A stretch of 7,202 nucleotides of DNA, taken from assembly GCA_012962365.1 (NCBI GenBank), contig DTXR01000720.1, positions 1 through 7,202 on the forward strand, read 5' to 3'. Both the position numbers and the translations under genes were made by a program. Positions 1 to 6,936 of the stretch are shown here, one piece after another (position 1 is the first letter of the stretch; each line of letters starts with the position of its first letter). Below the pieces are notes generated by a model that did no database searches, was not told the DNA's origin, and saw only the letters and a list, made by a program, of their open reading frames with translations. The DNA is from Chromatiaceae bacterium. Lineage in GTDB: Bacteria; Pseudomonadota; Gammaproteobacteria; Chromatiales; Chromatiaceae.

Positions 1-403
1 GGTATTTCCAGCGCGCCGGCAACCCTCTCGAATCCTTGAGCACAAGCTTCCTGTAGTCATCGATCAGCCCCACCACGCCAAAACTCAGGGTAGTGAACAG
101 CACGACCCAGACATAGCGGTTACCCAGGTCTGCCCACAACAAAACTGCGATGGAGACGGCCACCAGAATCAACGCGCCACCCATGGTCGGCGTACCGGCC
201 TTGGAAAAATGACTTTCCGGCCCGTCATCCCGCACGGTCTGGCCGATCTTGTACTGGCTCAAGCGGCGAATCATCACCGGCCCGACCACGAAGGAGATCA
301 CCAGGGCGGTAAGTACGCCCAGGATGGCCCGCAGGGTGATGTAGTGAAAAACGTTGAACGCCGGGTCGAACTGCGCCAGATAATCGGTAAGCCAGATCAG
401 CAT
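1..403 (-). CDS. mraY: Phospho-N-acetylmuramoyl-pentapeptide transferase MraY, 5' part only (cut by left edge)
   Basis: MraY is the integral membrane enzyme that moves phospho-MurNAc-pentapeptide from UDP to undecaprenyl phosphate, making lipid I. Only the first 134 codons are present. The protein begins [12 protein letters not shown], followed by a hydrophobic segment at about residues 24-46. The family motif [18 protein letters not shown] lies at about residues 59-76, then a second membrane segment (about 77-90). The catalytic aspartate pair in GLIDDYRK falls at residues 115-116, the same numbers as in E. coli MraY. The ATG at 403 overlaps the murF stop by 7 bases (ATGCTGA) and has a GGGGAG ribosome site 8 bases upstream (412-417), so the start is well supported. 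The gene continues beyond the left edge; the usual length is about 360 residues. It is the last visible gene of the cluster and uses the product of MurF. Nothing is odd in the visible part. Confidence 0.97.
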   Translation of the reverse strand, partial: MLIWLTDYLAQFDPAFNVFHYITLRAILGVLTALVISFVVGPVMIRRLSQYKIGQTVRDDGPESHFSKAGTPTMGGALILVAVSIAVLLWADLGNRYVWVVLFTTLSFGVVGLIDDYRKLVLKDSRGLPARWKY

Positions 404-1767
404 GTGGTTATCTCCCCGCAGAGCGCCTTCACGGTTCTTTCCATAGCTGCTGATCGCGAACCCTTTACCAGCACCACATCACTGGATTTCAGCTCCGCCA
501 GCAGACAGGCGATGAGCGCGTCCTGGTCGGCAAAATGCCTGGCGCCCCCGCCAAAGGCCTGGCTGGCCTTCTCGCTCAGGGAACCGCAGGTATAGAGCAG
601 ATCGATGCGACGATCGCTGGCCAGTTCGCCCAGCGCCGAATGCAGCTCAGCCGCGCCCTCACCTAGCTCCCCCAGATCACCCAGTACCAACAGCCTGCGC
701 CCTGGGGCCCGGCTCAGCACGTCCATGGCCATGCTGGCCGAATCAGGATTGGCGTTGTAGCTGTCGTCGATGATCCATCTTGCAGTGGCACCAGGCAGTG
801 GACACAGACGCCCGGGTACCGGTTGCAGGGATGCCAGGCCCTGCTCCATGTCTTCCCTTCCCGCCCCCAATACATGCGCTGCGGCAACGGCGGCAAGTGC
901 ATTCATACGATTGTGTTCACCGGCGAGGCGCATATTGATCTGGAGCTCATCCGTCGGTGTATGCACGACAAATGTACTGTGAAAACCGTCTTCGCCCCAG
1001 ACCAGCTCCAGCGAGTCAGCCGGGCTGTAAATATCTGCAGCCTCACCAAGACCAAACCCCAGGCAACGATGAGAAGCCGCCAGTTGCCGCCAAAGATCCG
1101 CATAGTCGTCGTCGGCATTGAATACGAAAACACCGTCAACCGACAGGCCATTGAGTATCTCTGCCTTGGCCAGCGCCACGCCACGGAGGTCACCAAAACC
1201 TTCCAGGTGCGCACGCCCCGCGTTGTTGAGCACCGCCACATCAGGCTGTGTGATACGGCTCAGATAGTCGATTTCTCCCGGATGATTGGCTCCCATTTCC
1301 ACGACGGCATAGTCTTCATCCTGCAGCCGGCACAAGGTCAGGGGCAAACCGATTTCATTGTTATAGTTGCCCCGGGTAGCCAGCGTCTTTCCCATACGGG
1401 AAAGGATGGCGGCGAGCATTTCCTTGACAGTGGTCTTGCCGTTGCTTCCCGTGATGGCCACCACACTGGCCTGCGAGCGGCGTCGCCAGGCTGCCGCCAT
1501 CTGTCCCAGCCCGATGCGCGTGTCGGCCACCTGCACCCTGGGCAAATTCACCTCACAAGGTCTGCTGATCATGGCTGCAGCGGCGCCTTGCGCGACTGCG
1601 GTTTCCAGGAAATCATGTCCGTCGAATCGCGGGCCGGTAAGCGCAACATACAGATCGCCTTCTGCAAGAAGGCGGGTATCTGTACTGACCGAGCTGATCT
1701 GTACATCCTCACCAAGCAGGCTGCCGTGCAGCTCTGCAGCCAGTTCAGAAAGCTGGAAAGCGATCAT
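397..1767 (-). CDS. murF: UDP-N-acetylmuramoyl-tripeptide--D-alanyl-D-alanine ligase MurF
   Basis: MurF is the cytoplasmic ATP-dependent ligase that adds D-Ala-D-Ala to UDP-MurNAc-tripeptide, the last soluble step of peptidoglycan precursor synthesis. The protein has 456 residues, close to the family norm of about 450. It has the three-domain Mur ligase layout: an N-terminal UDP-substrate domain (about 1-100), a central ATPase domain with P-loop TGSNGKT at 106-112, NNEIG at 136-140, [10 protein letters not shown] at 157-166 and the AKAEI lysine near 201 (carbamylated in this family), and a C-terminal domain with [10 protein letters not shown] at 334-343 and [10 protein letters not shown] at 434-443. 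The frame stays open upstream to 1842, but the ATG at 1767 is preferred. It has a GGGAGG site at 1774-1779 six bases before it, overlaps the murE stop by 4 bases (ATGA), and the protein then starts MIAFQLSEL, as expected for MurF. No key residue appears to be missing. Confidence 0.97.
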   Translation of the reverse strand: MIAFQLSELAAELHGSLLGEDVQISSVSTDTRLLAEGDLYVALTGPRFDGHDFLETAVAQGAAAAMISRPCEVNLPRVQVADTRIGLGQMAAAWRRRSQASVVAITGSNGKTTVKEMLAAILSRMGKTLATRGNYNNEIGLPLTLCRLQDEDYAVVEMGANHPGEIDYLSRITQPDVAVLNNAGRAHLEGFGDLRGVALAKAEILNGLSVDGVFVFNADDDYADLWRQLAASHRCLGFGLGEAADIYSPADSLELVWGEDGFHSTFVVHTPTDELQINMRLAGEHNRMNALAAVAAAHVLGAGREDMEQGLASLQPVPGRLCPLPGATARWIIDDSYNANPDSASMAMDVLSRAPGRRLLVLGDLGELGEGAAELHSALGELASDRRIDLLYTCGSLSEKASQAFGGGARHFADQDALIACLLAELKSSDVVLVKGSRSAAMERTVKALCGEITTC

Positions 1768-3284
1768 TGCTTGCCTCCCAGGCTGCGCCGTACCTGCTCG
1801 ATGTCGCTGAACGGCAGACGTTGCCCGCCAATCTCCTGCCAAGTTTCATGGCCTTTTCCTGCCACCAGAACGGTATCACCCGGCCCGGCTTGTTGAATCG
1901 CGGTGGCGATGGCTTCGGCACGATCAGGAATGACCAGCGCCTCTCGGGGCGTTTCCATGCCTTCCAGAATATCTGCGATGATCGCTGCCGATGATTCGTT
2001 CCTGGGATTGTCGTCGGTAATGATCACGCCATCTGCCAATGCTTCGGCCAGTGTTCCCATTTGGGCGCGTTTGCCCCGGTCGCGGTCACCGCCGCAGCCA
2101 AACACACAATAGAGCCGTCCGCTACCGTGCGCCCGCAGGCTAGACAGGGCTTTTGCCAGGGCATCTGGCGTATGAGCGTAATCAACAACGACCAGAGGTT
2201 GTTCTCCACCACCGGCTTTCTGCATGCGACCTGGCACGGTCTCCAGTTTTTCGAGCCGGGCAATGGCCTGATCCATGGGCACACCCCAACCCAGCATCAC
2301 CGCCAGCACCAGCGAAAGATTATCTGCATTGAAATCACCCAGGAGTCGGCTGTTGATTTCTCCTTGTCCCCAGGATGAGGAAAAGCGCAGATGCAGCCCG
2401 TCGGGGCGTTGCTCCATGGCTTCGATACAAACGAACTCTTCTGCCCCCAGGGTATTTCCACCTCGATGGCAGGCGATGGTTGACACCCTGCCCTGCAGCC
2501 TGACCAGAAGCTCTGCACCTGCTTCATCGGCAGCATTGATGACCGCCAGTTGCAAATCAGGGCTTTCGAATAAACGTCGCTTGGCTGCCGCGTAGGCGCG
2601 CATGGAGCCGTGGTAATCCAAATGATCACGGCTCAAATTGGTAAATACGGCAGTATGAAAAGGCACGGCGGCCAGACGATACTGATGCAAGGCATGGGAA
2701 GATACCTCCATGGCCACGGCTCCGGCCCCCGCGTCTTTGAGGTCGGCCAGAAGACGCTGGGCCTGCACTGCATCCGGTGTGGTATGGGTAGCGGGTTGCA
2801 AATCACCGGGAAAACCATTGCCCGTGGTGCCAGTAACCGCGCAATGCCATTCTTCCGGCAGGGCTTGCGCCAGAAACAGGCTGACGCTGGTTTTGCCATT
2901 GGTTCCCGTTACTCCTGCCATGCGCATGTCCTGCGCCGGGTTTCCATAAAACGCTGCTGCGATGCCACTCACTAGGGGACGCAAACTCTCGACCACCACG
3001 ATGGGTATAGAATGCCCAAGTCGGCAAATGCGCTCCTGAGGCCAGTCTTGCGTCGCTTCGGCAAGCGCCAGCGATGCGCCGCGATCGAGCGCCTGCTGCA
3101 AGTGCTCCAGGCCATGCCCCTGGCTGCCGCCCACCGCAAGAAACAGGTCATCCTGCCCGATCTCTCTGCTGTCCATGCTCAGACCACAGACGGGCAACTG
3201 CTTCCAGCTGCCATCCGGCAGATTCAGGGAGGCAAGCAATTCACCAGCCAACCAGCCGGTACGCTGCTGTTGCGCCCGGGCCAT
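1764..3284 (-). CDS. murE: UDP-N-acetylmuramoyl-L-alanyl-D-glutamate--2,6-diaminopimelate ligase MurE
   Basis: MurE adds the third amino acid of the peptidoglycan stem peptide in the cytoplasm. The protein has about 506 residues, against roughly 495 in E. coli. The N-terminal domain (about 1-120) is followed by the P-loop VTGTNGKTS (near 126-133), the substrate motifs TTPDA (near 168-172) and EVSSHAL (near 193-199), the lysine in AYAAAKRRLF near 235 that is carbamylated in the family, and HTPDA near 371. The C-terminal domain carries DDNPRNE (near 425-430). DNPR is the established signature of meso-diaminopimelate-specific MurE, as opposed to lysine-specific enzymes, so the peptidoglycan is predicted to be DAP type. 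GKGHE follows near 476. Two starts are possible: ATG at 3284, which shares one base with the ftsI stop, or TTG at 3287. A GGAGG site at 3295-3299 lies 10 bases from ATG and 7 from TTG. I chose ATG by codon preference; the difference is one residue. Confidence 0.96.
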   Translation of the reverse strand: MARAQQQRTGWLAGELLASLNLPDGSWKQLPVCGLSMDSREIGQDDLFLAVGGSQGHGLEHLQQALDRGASLALAEATQDWPQERICRLGHSIPIVVVESLRPLVSGIAAAFYGNPAQDMRMAGVTGTNGKTSVSLFLAQALPEEWHCAVTGTTGNGFPGDLQPATHTTPDAVQAQRLLADLKDAGAGAVAMEVSSHALHQYRLAAVPFHTAVFTNLSRDHLDYHGSMRAYAAAKRRLFESPDLQLAVINAADEAGAELLVRLQGRVSTIACHRGGNTLGAEEFVCIEAMEQRPDGLHLRFSSSWGQGEINSRLLGDFNADNLSLVLAVMLGWGVPMDQAIARLEKLETVPGRMQKAGGGEQPLVVVDYAHTPDALAKALSSLRAHGSGRLYCVFGCGGDRDRGKRAQMGTLAEALADGVIITDDNPRNESSAAIIADILEGMETPREALVIPDRAEAIATAIQQAGPGDTVLVAGKGHETWQEIGGQRLPFSDIEQVRRSLGGKQ

Positions 3285-5047
3285 CAAGGCTTTGCCTCCG
3301 CATGAGCAAGGCGCACTGTCTGATTATGAGCCAGCGCATCCGGTGCTACGTTCAGCAGTCTCAGCGCATCATCCATGACCGCAGAAAACACTGGGGCCGC
3401 CACGAGGCCCCCGTAATATTGCTTGCCCCGGGGTTCGTTGATCATGACGGCGACCACCAGGCGCGGATCACTTGCCGGCGCCATACCGGCAAACAGCGAA
3501 AGATATTTGCGCTGGGTATAACCACCTTTTCCTGCTTTCTTGACCGTACCTGTCTTGCCCGCCACCCGGTAGCCCGCCACCGCCGCCTTCGTCGCCGTGC
3601 CACCCGGGGCAACCACGGATTCCATCATATGACGCACTTCCATTGCAGTCTTGCGACTGAATATCCGCTTACCTTCAGGAATGGCATCTCTGCGCAACAG
3701 GCTGACAGGACGGTGTACGCCATCGGCTGCAATCACCGCATAGGCCTGAGCCAGTTGCAGCACAGACACGGAAATACCGTAACCATAGGAAAGCGTGGCC
3801 TGATCGATACGCGCCCAGTTGGTTGCCGGCCGCAACTGGCCGCTCGCCTCGCCCGGGTAGCCGGAACCCGTTTTCTTGCCAAAGCCCATGGCAACGAGGT
3901 AATCCCTGAATCGTTCCTTCGGCAGAGACAGGGCGATCTTTCCTGCCCCCACATTACTGGACTTCTTGATGATGGTTTCAATATCCACCACACCCAGATT
4001 GTCATGATCCTTGACCCTGAATTTCCCCAGTTTGAAAAACCCGGGATTGGTGTCGATGCGCGTATCTGCCTCGATCACCCCAAGATCCAGGCCGACAGCA
4101 ACGGTCAGCGGCTTCATGGTTGAGCCCGGCTCGAAAACATCGGTAACGGCCCGGTTCCGCAATCGCCCGCCGCGAGCGCTGCGACTGCTGTTGGGATTGA
4201 ACCCGGGCTGATTCACCATCGCCAGAATTTCACCTGTTTTCACATCCAGCATCACGATCGAGCCGGAGATGGCGTTGTGCTTTTTGATCGCGGCCTTGAG
4301 CTCACGATAGGCAATGTATTGCAGGCGCTGATCAAGACCAAGAGCCAGGTTCTTTCCCGGCTGCGGCATGCGCAGGCTTTCCACATCCGCCACGACCTGC
4401 CGACGCCCGTCGCGCAGCACCCTTTTCAGCCCCGGCTTGCCCGCCAGTTGCTCGTTGAAGGCGTATTCCAGGCCTTCCTGTCCGATATCATCAAGATTGG
4501 TGAAGCCGATGACATGGGCGAAGATTTCACCATCCGGGTAATAACGGCGATATTCCCGGGTCGTCTGCAGGCCCACGATGTGATTTTCCTTGGCCACGTC
4601 CATCACCGCCTGAGCTTCTTCAGGCGGCAGTCGGCGCTTCAGATAGACGAAATGCTTGTGGCTGTATCTCGCCAGACGACGGCGCAGGTCATCCAAGCCA
4701 ATATCCAGCGCCTTCGCCAGCGGCTGCAGGGTGTCCGCATTGGGGCGCAACAGACGGGGATTGGCGGCAATGGAGTCCACCGGCGTGCTCATGGCCAGTA
4801 CGGCGCCATTCCTATCGGTGATTGCTCCGCGATGCGCAGGCACCCTGACCTGATCGAGATACCGGTGATCGCCCTCCGACTGCAGGAAGTCCCGCTCGAA
4901 AATCTGCTGGTCCACTGCCCGCCAGATCAAGCCGCTCACCGCAACCATGAGAATGGTGAGTACGACACGACGCCGGCCCACGTAGGCCTTGGGCAGCGCT
5001 TCCGCCCGCTTGTGCATCTTTGCCCGCTTTTCCCGTCTAGCTGCCAT
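3284..5047 (-). CDS. ftsI: Septal peptidoglycan DD-transpeptidase FtsI (penicillin-binding protein 3)
   Basis: FtsI crosslinks septal peptidoglycan during division, working with FtsW, FtsQ, FtsL and FtsB, and is a beta-lactam target. The protein has 587 residues (E. coli 588). It has a basic cytoplasmic tail (1-27), one membrane anchor (about 28-45), a PBP dimerisation or pedestal domain starting with RGAITDRNG at 73-81, and a periplasmic transpeptidase domain. All three active-site motifs are intact: the SxxK motif STMK at 309-312 (EPGSTMKP), SSN at 363-365 and KTG at 498-500. Other shared stretches are RRYYPDGE (167-174), FTNLDDIGQEGLE, SYGYG (420-424) and a YYGG motif near 544. The ATG at 5047 lies inside the end of ftsL (11-base overlap), with AAAGGA just upstream. 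The short C-terminal tail (HNQTVRLAHAEAKP) differs from that of E. coli, which is normally variable. The membrane anchor and motif set rule out PBP2 of the elongasome in this context. Confidence 0.97.
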   Translation of the reverse strand: MAARREKRAKMHKRAEALPKAYVGRRRVVLTILMVAVSGLIWRAVDQQIFERDFLQSEGDHRYLDQVRVPAHRGAITDRNGAVLAMSTPVDSIAANPRLLRPNADTLQPLAKALDIGLDDLRRRLARYSHKHFVYLKRRLPPEEAQAVMDVAKENHIVGLQTTREYRRYYPDGEIFAHVIGFTNLDDIGQEGLEYAFNEQLAGKPGLKRVLRDGRRQVVADVESLRMPQPGKNLALGLDQRLQYIAYRELKAAIKKHNAISGSIVMLDVKTGEILAMVNQPGFNPNSSRSARGGRLRNRAVTDVFEPGSTMKPLTVAVGLDLGVIEADTRIDTNPGFFKLGKFRVKDHDNLGVVDIETIIKKSSNVGAGKIALSLPKERFRDYLVAMGFGKKTGSGYPGEASGQLRPATNWARIDQATLSYGYGISVSVLQLAQAYAVIAADGVHRPVSLLRRDAIPEGKRIFSRKTAMEVRHMMESVVAPGGTATKAAVAGYRVAGKTGTVKKAGKGGYTQRKYLSLFAGMAPASDPRLVVAVMINEPRGKQYYGGLVAAPVFSAVMDDALRLLNVAPDALAHNQTVRLAHAEAKP

Positions 5048-5321
5048 GATGTCCTTTGATTACGATGACTTCGTCTGCCCTTGGCATACGCATTTTCAGT
5101 TTCTTTCTCGCGCTGGCTTCGATGTGGGCTGGGGTTCCCCATGCACCATGCTCGATAAGCAAACGCTCCCATTCGATAGCCGCTTCATCAACCTGCGCAT
5201 CCAGCGCCTTCAGCTCCCCAAACAGCACTCGAGAACGATACTTGGCATGCACGACAGCAATGGCAGAACCCAAAACCACCACTGCCAGCACCAGCAGCAT
5301 CCACAACTGCGAACGCTTCAT
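5037..5321 (-). CDS. ftsL: Cell division protein FtsL
   Basis: FtsL is a small bitopic membrane protein that pairs with FtsB through a periplasmic coiled coil and helps activate the FtsWI septal synthase. The protein has 94 residues. A very short cytoplasmic tail (MKRSQ) is followed by one hydrophobic membrane segment (about 6-25), then a periplasmic helix (about 28-62) with leucines and hydrophobics at coiled-coil spacing (L33, L37, L40, V44). Near 50-62 is the E-W-x-x-L-L-x-E pattern recognisable in gammaproteobacterial FtsL, followed by HIEASARKKLKMRMP (66-80), matching the family's 'IE..A...L.M..P' end. Identification rests on this pattern and on the position between rsmH and ftsI, since FtsL sequences diverge quickly. 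The ATG overlaps the rsmH stop by 4 bases (ATGA). No good ribosome site is visible (only AGG two bases from the ATG), so coupling to rsmH is likely. The tail is much shorter than in E. coli FtsL (121 residues). Confidence 0.93.
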   Translation of the reverse strand: MKRSQLWMLLVLAVVVLGSAIAVVHAKYRSRVLFGELKALDAQVDEAAIEWERLLIEHGAWGTPAHIEASARKKLKMRMPRADEVIVIKGHHGS

Positions 5322-6256
5322 GCCTGCTTTTCGGCAACACGCATGATGGCGCTACGCGCCCTGGGGTTATCCTGCAATTCTTTCTCGTCAGCCCGCACCG
5401 GCTTTCCGATGACCTTCAGGATTCCCGGTATCAACTGCTTTTCCATGACAGGCACCCCCTTGGGCAGCACATCACCCCGGGATTTGTCCCGCATGAAACG
5501 CTTGACGATCCGGTCTTCCAGGGAATGGAAGCTGATGACCACCAGCCGGCCACCAGGCGCCAACACGTCAACCACTTGTTCCAGACCTTCCTTCAGGTCA
5601 TCCAGTTCCCTGTTTATATGAATGCGGATGGCCTGGAAACTGCGGGTCGCAGGGTGCTTGTGACGCTCCTTTACGGGACTGGCCCTGAAAATCAATTCCG
5701 CCAACTGTTTCGTGGTATTCAGGGGCTCAAGCGCCCGCTGTTCCGCCACTGCACGGGCGATACGCCGTGAAAAACGCTCCTCGCCGTACTCCCACAGCAC
5801 TCGAGCAATCTCTCCTTCCTCTGCTGTTGCCAGCCACTGGGCCGCACTCATCCCGGCTGTCCTGTCCATGCGCATGTCCAGCGGTCCTTCCTGCTGAAAG
5901 CTGAATCCGCGACCAGCATCATCCAGCTGAGGCGAAGACACACCGAGATCCAGCAGGATGGCATCCACTTTTCCGCAGATGCCCTCCTGCTCCGCAATGT
6001 CACGCAGACGGGAAAAGCTGCTGTGATACAAATGCAGCCTGGACTCATGGGGGAATTTTTCTTTTCCATAGGTAATGGCCTGCTCATCCTTGTCCAGGGC
6101 AACGAGGCAGCCGCCCTTTCCCAGGCGATTCAGGATCGCAGCACTGTGCCCACCTCTTCCAAAGGTGCCATCCACGCAACAACTGTCATGCCGGATATTC
6201 ATCGCCTCGATTGCTTCCTCAAACAAAACCGGCTTGTGCAGCGCCGTGGTAGTCAC
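5318..6256 (-). CDS. rsmH: 16S rRNA (cytosine(1402)-N4)-methyltransferase RsmH (MraW)
   Basis: RsmH uses S-adenosylmethionine to methylate N4 of C1402 in the 16S rRNA decoding centre. The protein has 312 residues, the usual length. The start HKPVLFEEAI matches the family's 'H..VL..E'. SAM motif I is VDGTFGRGGHS at 28-38, followed by LDKDEQA (54-60), DLGVSSPQLD at 103-112, PLDMRMD at 125-131, the insertion domain with GEERFSRRIARAV (158-170), TRSFQAIRIHINREL (204-218) and FHSLEDRIVKRF (243-254), and the end RARSAIMRV. All family motifs look intact. The start is GTG at 6256, which follows the mraZ TAG stop with no gap (TAGGTG). No clear ribosome site precedes it, so translation probably depends on ribosomes finishing mraZ. 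The gene is the conserved neighbour of mraZ in most bacteria and is presumably co-transcribed with it. Confidence 0.97.
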   Translation of the reverse strand: MTTTALHKPVLFEEAIEAMNIRHDSCCVDGTFGRGGHSAAILNRLGKGGCLVALDKDEQAITYGKEKFPHESRLHLYHSSFSRLRDIAEQEGICGKVDAILLDLGVSSPQLDDAGRGFSFQQEGPLDMRMDRTAGMSAAQWLATAEEGEIARVLWEYGEERFSRRIARAVAEQRALEPLNTTKQLAELIFRASPVKERHKHPATRSFQAIRIHINRELDDLKEGLEQVVDVLAPGGRLVVISFHSLEDRIVKRFMRDKSRGDVLPKGVPVMEKQLIPGILKVIGKPVRADEKELQDNPRARSAIMRVAEKQA

Positions 6257-6715
6257 CTACAGCGCCAGATTGGCCAGTTCTTCTGACATCTCGGATTCCG
6301 GCTGGTCGATATCGCCCAGCCATTCTTCCCTTTTGGTAAACCATGCCTGCTCGTTCCAGATCTCGAACTTGCGACCCTGCCCCACCAGAGCCACCTGCTT
6401 GTCCATATCCGCATATTCACGCAGGCCGCTGCTGAGCAGGATCCGACCCTGGCCATCGAGTTCCAGCTCGGAAGCATGCCCAAGCAGCAGACGCTGCAGG
6501 TTCTTATTATGTTTCTTCAAGGCCGGCAGCCGCATGACTTTCTGCGCAACTTCCTGCCACTCGCTTTCCGGGTAAAGCCACAGACAACGCTCGTAGGGAT
6601 TAATGGTCACCACCACACCTGAACCATCAGACGCACCCAGCTCTTTCCGATACTTCACCGGAATGGCCAGACGTCCTTTTGCGTCCAGATTTAAAGTGTT
6701 GACACCAAGAAACAC
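6257..6715 (-). CDS. mraZ: Transcriptional regulator MraZ
   Basis: MraZ is a ring-forming DNA-binding protein of the AbrB-like swapped-hairpin type. It represses its own promoter and hence the dcw cluster by binding TGGGN direct repeats. The protein has two tandem MraZ repeats, each with the family's DxxxR signature: D11-A-K-G-R15 and D87-G-Q-G-R91. Also recognisable are LYPESEWQ (48-55), QRLLLGHASE (74-83) and VGQGRKFEIW (111-120). The frame is open upstream to 6784, but the GTG at 6715 is the preferred start. It gives MFLGVNTLNLDAKGR, which aligns with E. coli MFRGATLVNLDSKGR, and 152 residues, exactly the E. coli length. AAGGGG lies five bases upstream (6721-6726). The longer form would place the start inside the -35 element. 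The gene is first in the cluster and sits directly downstream of a promoter with MraZ boxes, which fits autoregulation. Confidence 0.96.
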   Translation of the reverse strand: MFLGVNTLNLDAKGRLAIPVKYRKELGASDGSGVVVTINPYERCLWLYPESEWQEVAQKVMRLPALKKHNKNLQRLLLGHASELELDGQGRILLSSGLREYADMDKQVALVGQGRKFEIWNEQAWFTKREEWLGDIDQPESEMSEELANLAL

Positions 6716-6719
6716 AATT

Positions 6720-6744
6720 ACCCCTTTTTCCCCACAATTCCCCA
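6720..6744 (-). promoter_or_regulatory. MraZ operator: direct repeats in the mraZ leader
   Basis: On the minus strand TGGGG occurs at 6744-6740 and 6734-6730, with AATTG between. After a further five bases (AAAAA) comes GGGGT at 6724-6720. Five-base boxes every 10 bases match the known MraZ site, three TGGGN repeats with 5-base spacers, upstream of mraZ. The third box departs from consensus at its first base (G for T) and coincides with the ribosome site. The two good boxes sit within TGTGGGGAA, which is itself repeated exactly at a 10-base offset. They lie just downstream of the predicted transcription start, where MraZ would block transcription. Binding itself is inferred. Confidence 0.8.
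6721..6726 (-). promoter_or_regulatory. Ribosome binding site of mraZ
   Basis: AAGGGG on the minus strand lies five bases (TAATT) before the GTG at 6715. It decides in favour of this start over the longer open frame. It also occupies the position of the third MraZ repeat, so operator and ribosome site overlap. Confidence 0.8.
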
Positions 6745-6755
6745 CATTGCATTGA

Positions 6756-6784
6756 ATAATAGGCCTTACTCCCCACACGGTCAA
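6756..6784 (-). promoter_or_regulatory. Sigma70 promoter of mraZ and the dcw cluster
   Basis: On the minus strand, TTGACC (6784-6779) and TATTAT (6761-6756) are separated by exactly 17 bases. This is five of six matches to the -35 consensus and five of six to the -10 consensus, at optimal spacing. The start of transcription would fall near 6747-6750, giving a leader of about 33 bases before the mraZ GTG. This is similar to the short leader of the E. coli mraZ promoter. The region just upstream is T-tract rich. No other promoter of this quality is visible on the minus strand within the cluster, so this is probably the main one. Confidence 0.85.
6770..6777 (-). promoter_or_regulatory. Distal MraZ-like box inside the promoter spacer
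   Basis: TGTGGGGA at 6777-6770 is an exact third copy of the octamer around the two leader boxes. Its TGGGG core (6775-6771) starts 31 bases upstream of the first leader box, about three helical turns, so it faces the same side of the DNA. It lies wholly between the -35 and -10 elements. A role in MraZ repression is inferred from sequence and phasing only. Confidence 0.45.
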
Positions 6785-6789
6785 GCTGG

Positions 6790-6849
6790 AAAGCAGAAAA
6801 AAGTCTTAATTCTCAATAGCTTACGGAATCACGAAAAAAGCAGAAAAAA
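6790..6849 (-). repeat. 13-base T-rich direct repeat upstream of the mraZ promoter (UP-element-like)
   Basis: TTTTTTCTGCTTT occurs exactly twice on the minus strand, at 6849-6837 and 6802-6790, with starts 47 bases apart. The downstream copy covers about -41 to -53 relative to the predicted start, the position of an UP element contacted by the RNA polymerase alpha C-terminal domains. T-runs at 6850-6844, 6839-6834 and 6802-6797 could also bend the DNA. The repeat is seen directly; the function is inferred. Confidence 0.5.
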
Positions 6850-6854
6850 ATCGA

Positions 6855-6879
6855 ACAAACAAAGGGGTGCGCAACGCAC
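6855..6879 (-). terminator. Possible intrinsic terminator of rnpB
   Basis: GTGCG-TTG-CGCAC (6879-6867) forms a 5-bp GC-rich stem with a 3-base loop. It is followed by CCC and then the U-rich TTTGTTTGTT (6863-6854). It lies about 60 bases past the expected mature end of RNase P RNA and before the mraZ promoter, a plausible place for termination. The stem is short and the U-tract starts three bases late and is interrupted, so some read-through into mraZ is possible. Confidence 0.4.
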
Positions 6880-6936
6880 TTAAAGTGAATTGTTAGGAGT
6901 GTCGTGTAAAATAATCGGAAAAATGAGAAGCAGTGA

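Noticed and set aside
1768..1842. Longer murF start (25 extra residues)
   Set aside because: The extension lies wholly inside murE and has no similarity to MurF N-termini; the ATG at 1767 has a strong ribosome site and an ATGA overlap.
823..1896. Plus-strand open frame of 357 residues opposite murF and murE
   Set aside because: The minus strand encodes full-length MurF and MurE with all motifs; the opposite frame has no recognisable domain, is rich in R, H and C, and crosses a gene junction, as expected of a GC-rich shadow.
3074..4123. Plus-strand open frame of 349 residues opposite murE and ftsI
   Set aside because: It runs across the murE-ftsI junction with no family features, while the minus strand carries the intact transpeptidase motifs.
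4277..5059. Plus-strand open frame of 260 residues opposite ftsI
   Set aside because: Composition-driven antisense frame; the minus strand encodes the FtsI pedestal domain and membrane anchor.
4989..5621. Plus-strand open frame of 210 residues opposite ftsL and rsmH
   Set aside because: Serine- and arginine-rich antisense frame across three genes; no independent support.
6716..6784. Longer mraZ start (TTG at 6784)
   Set aside because: It would begin inside the -35 element and upstream of the predicted transcript; the GTG at 6715 has a ribosome site and gives the family's exact length and N-terminus.
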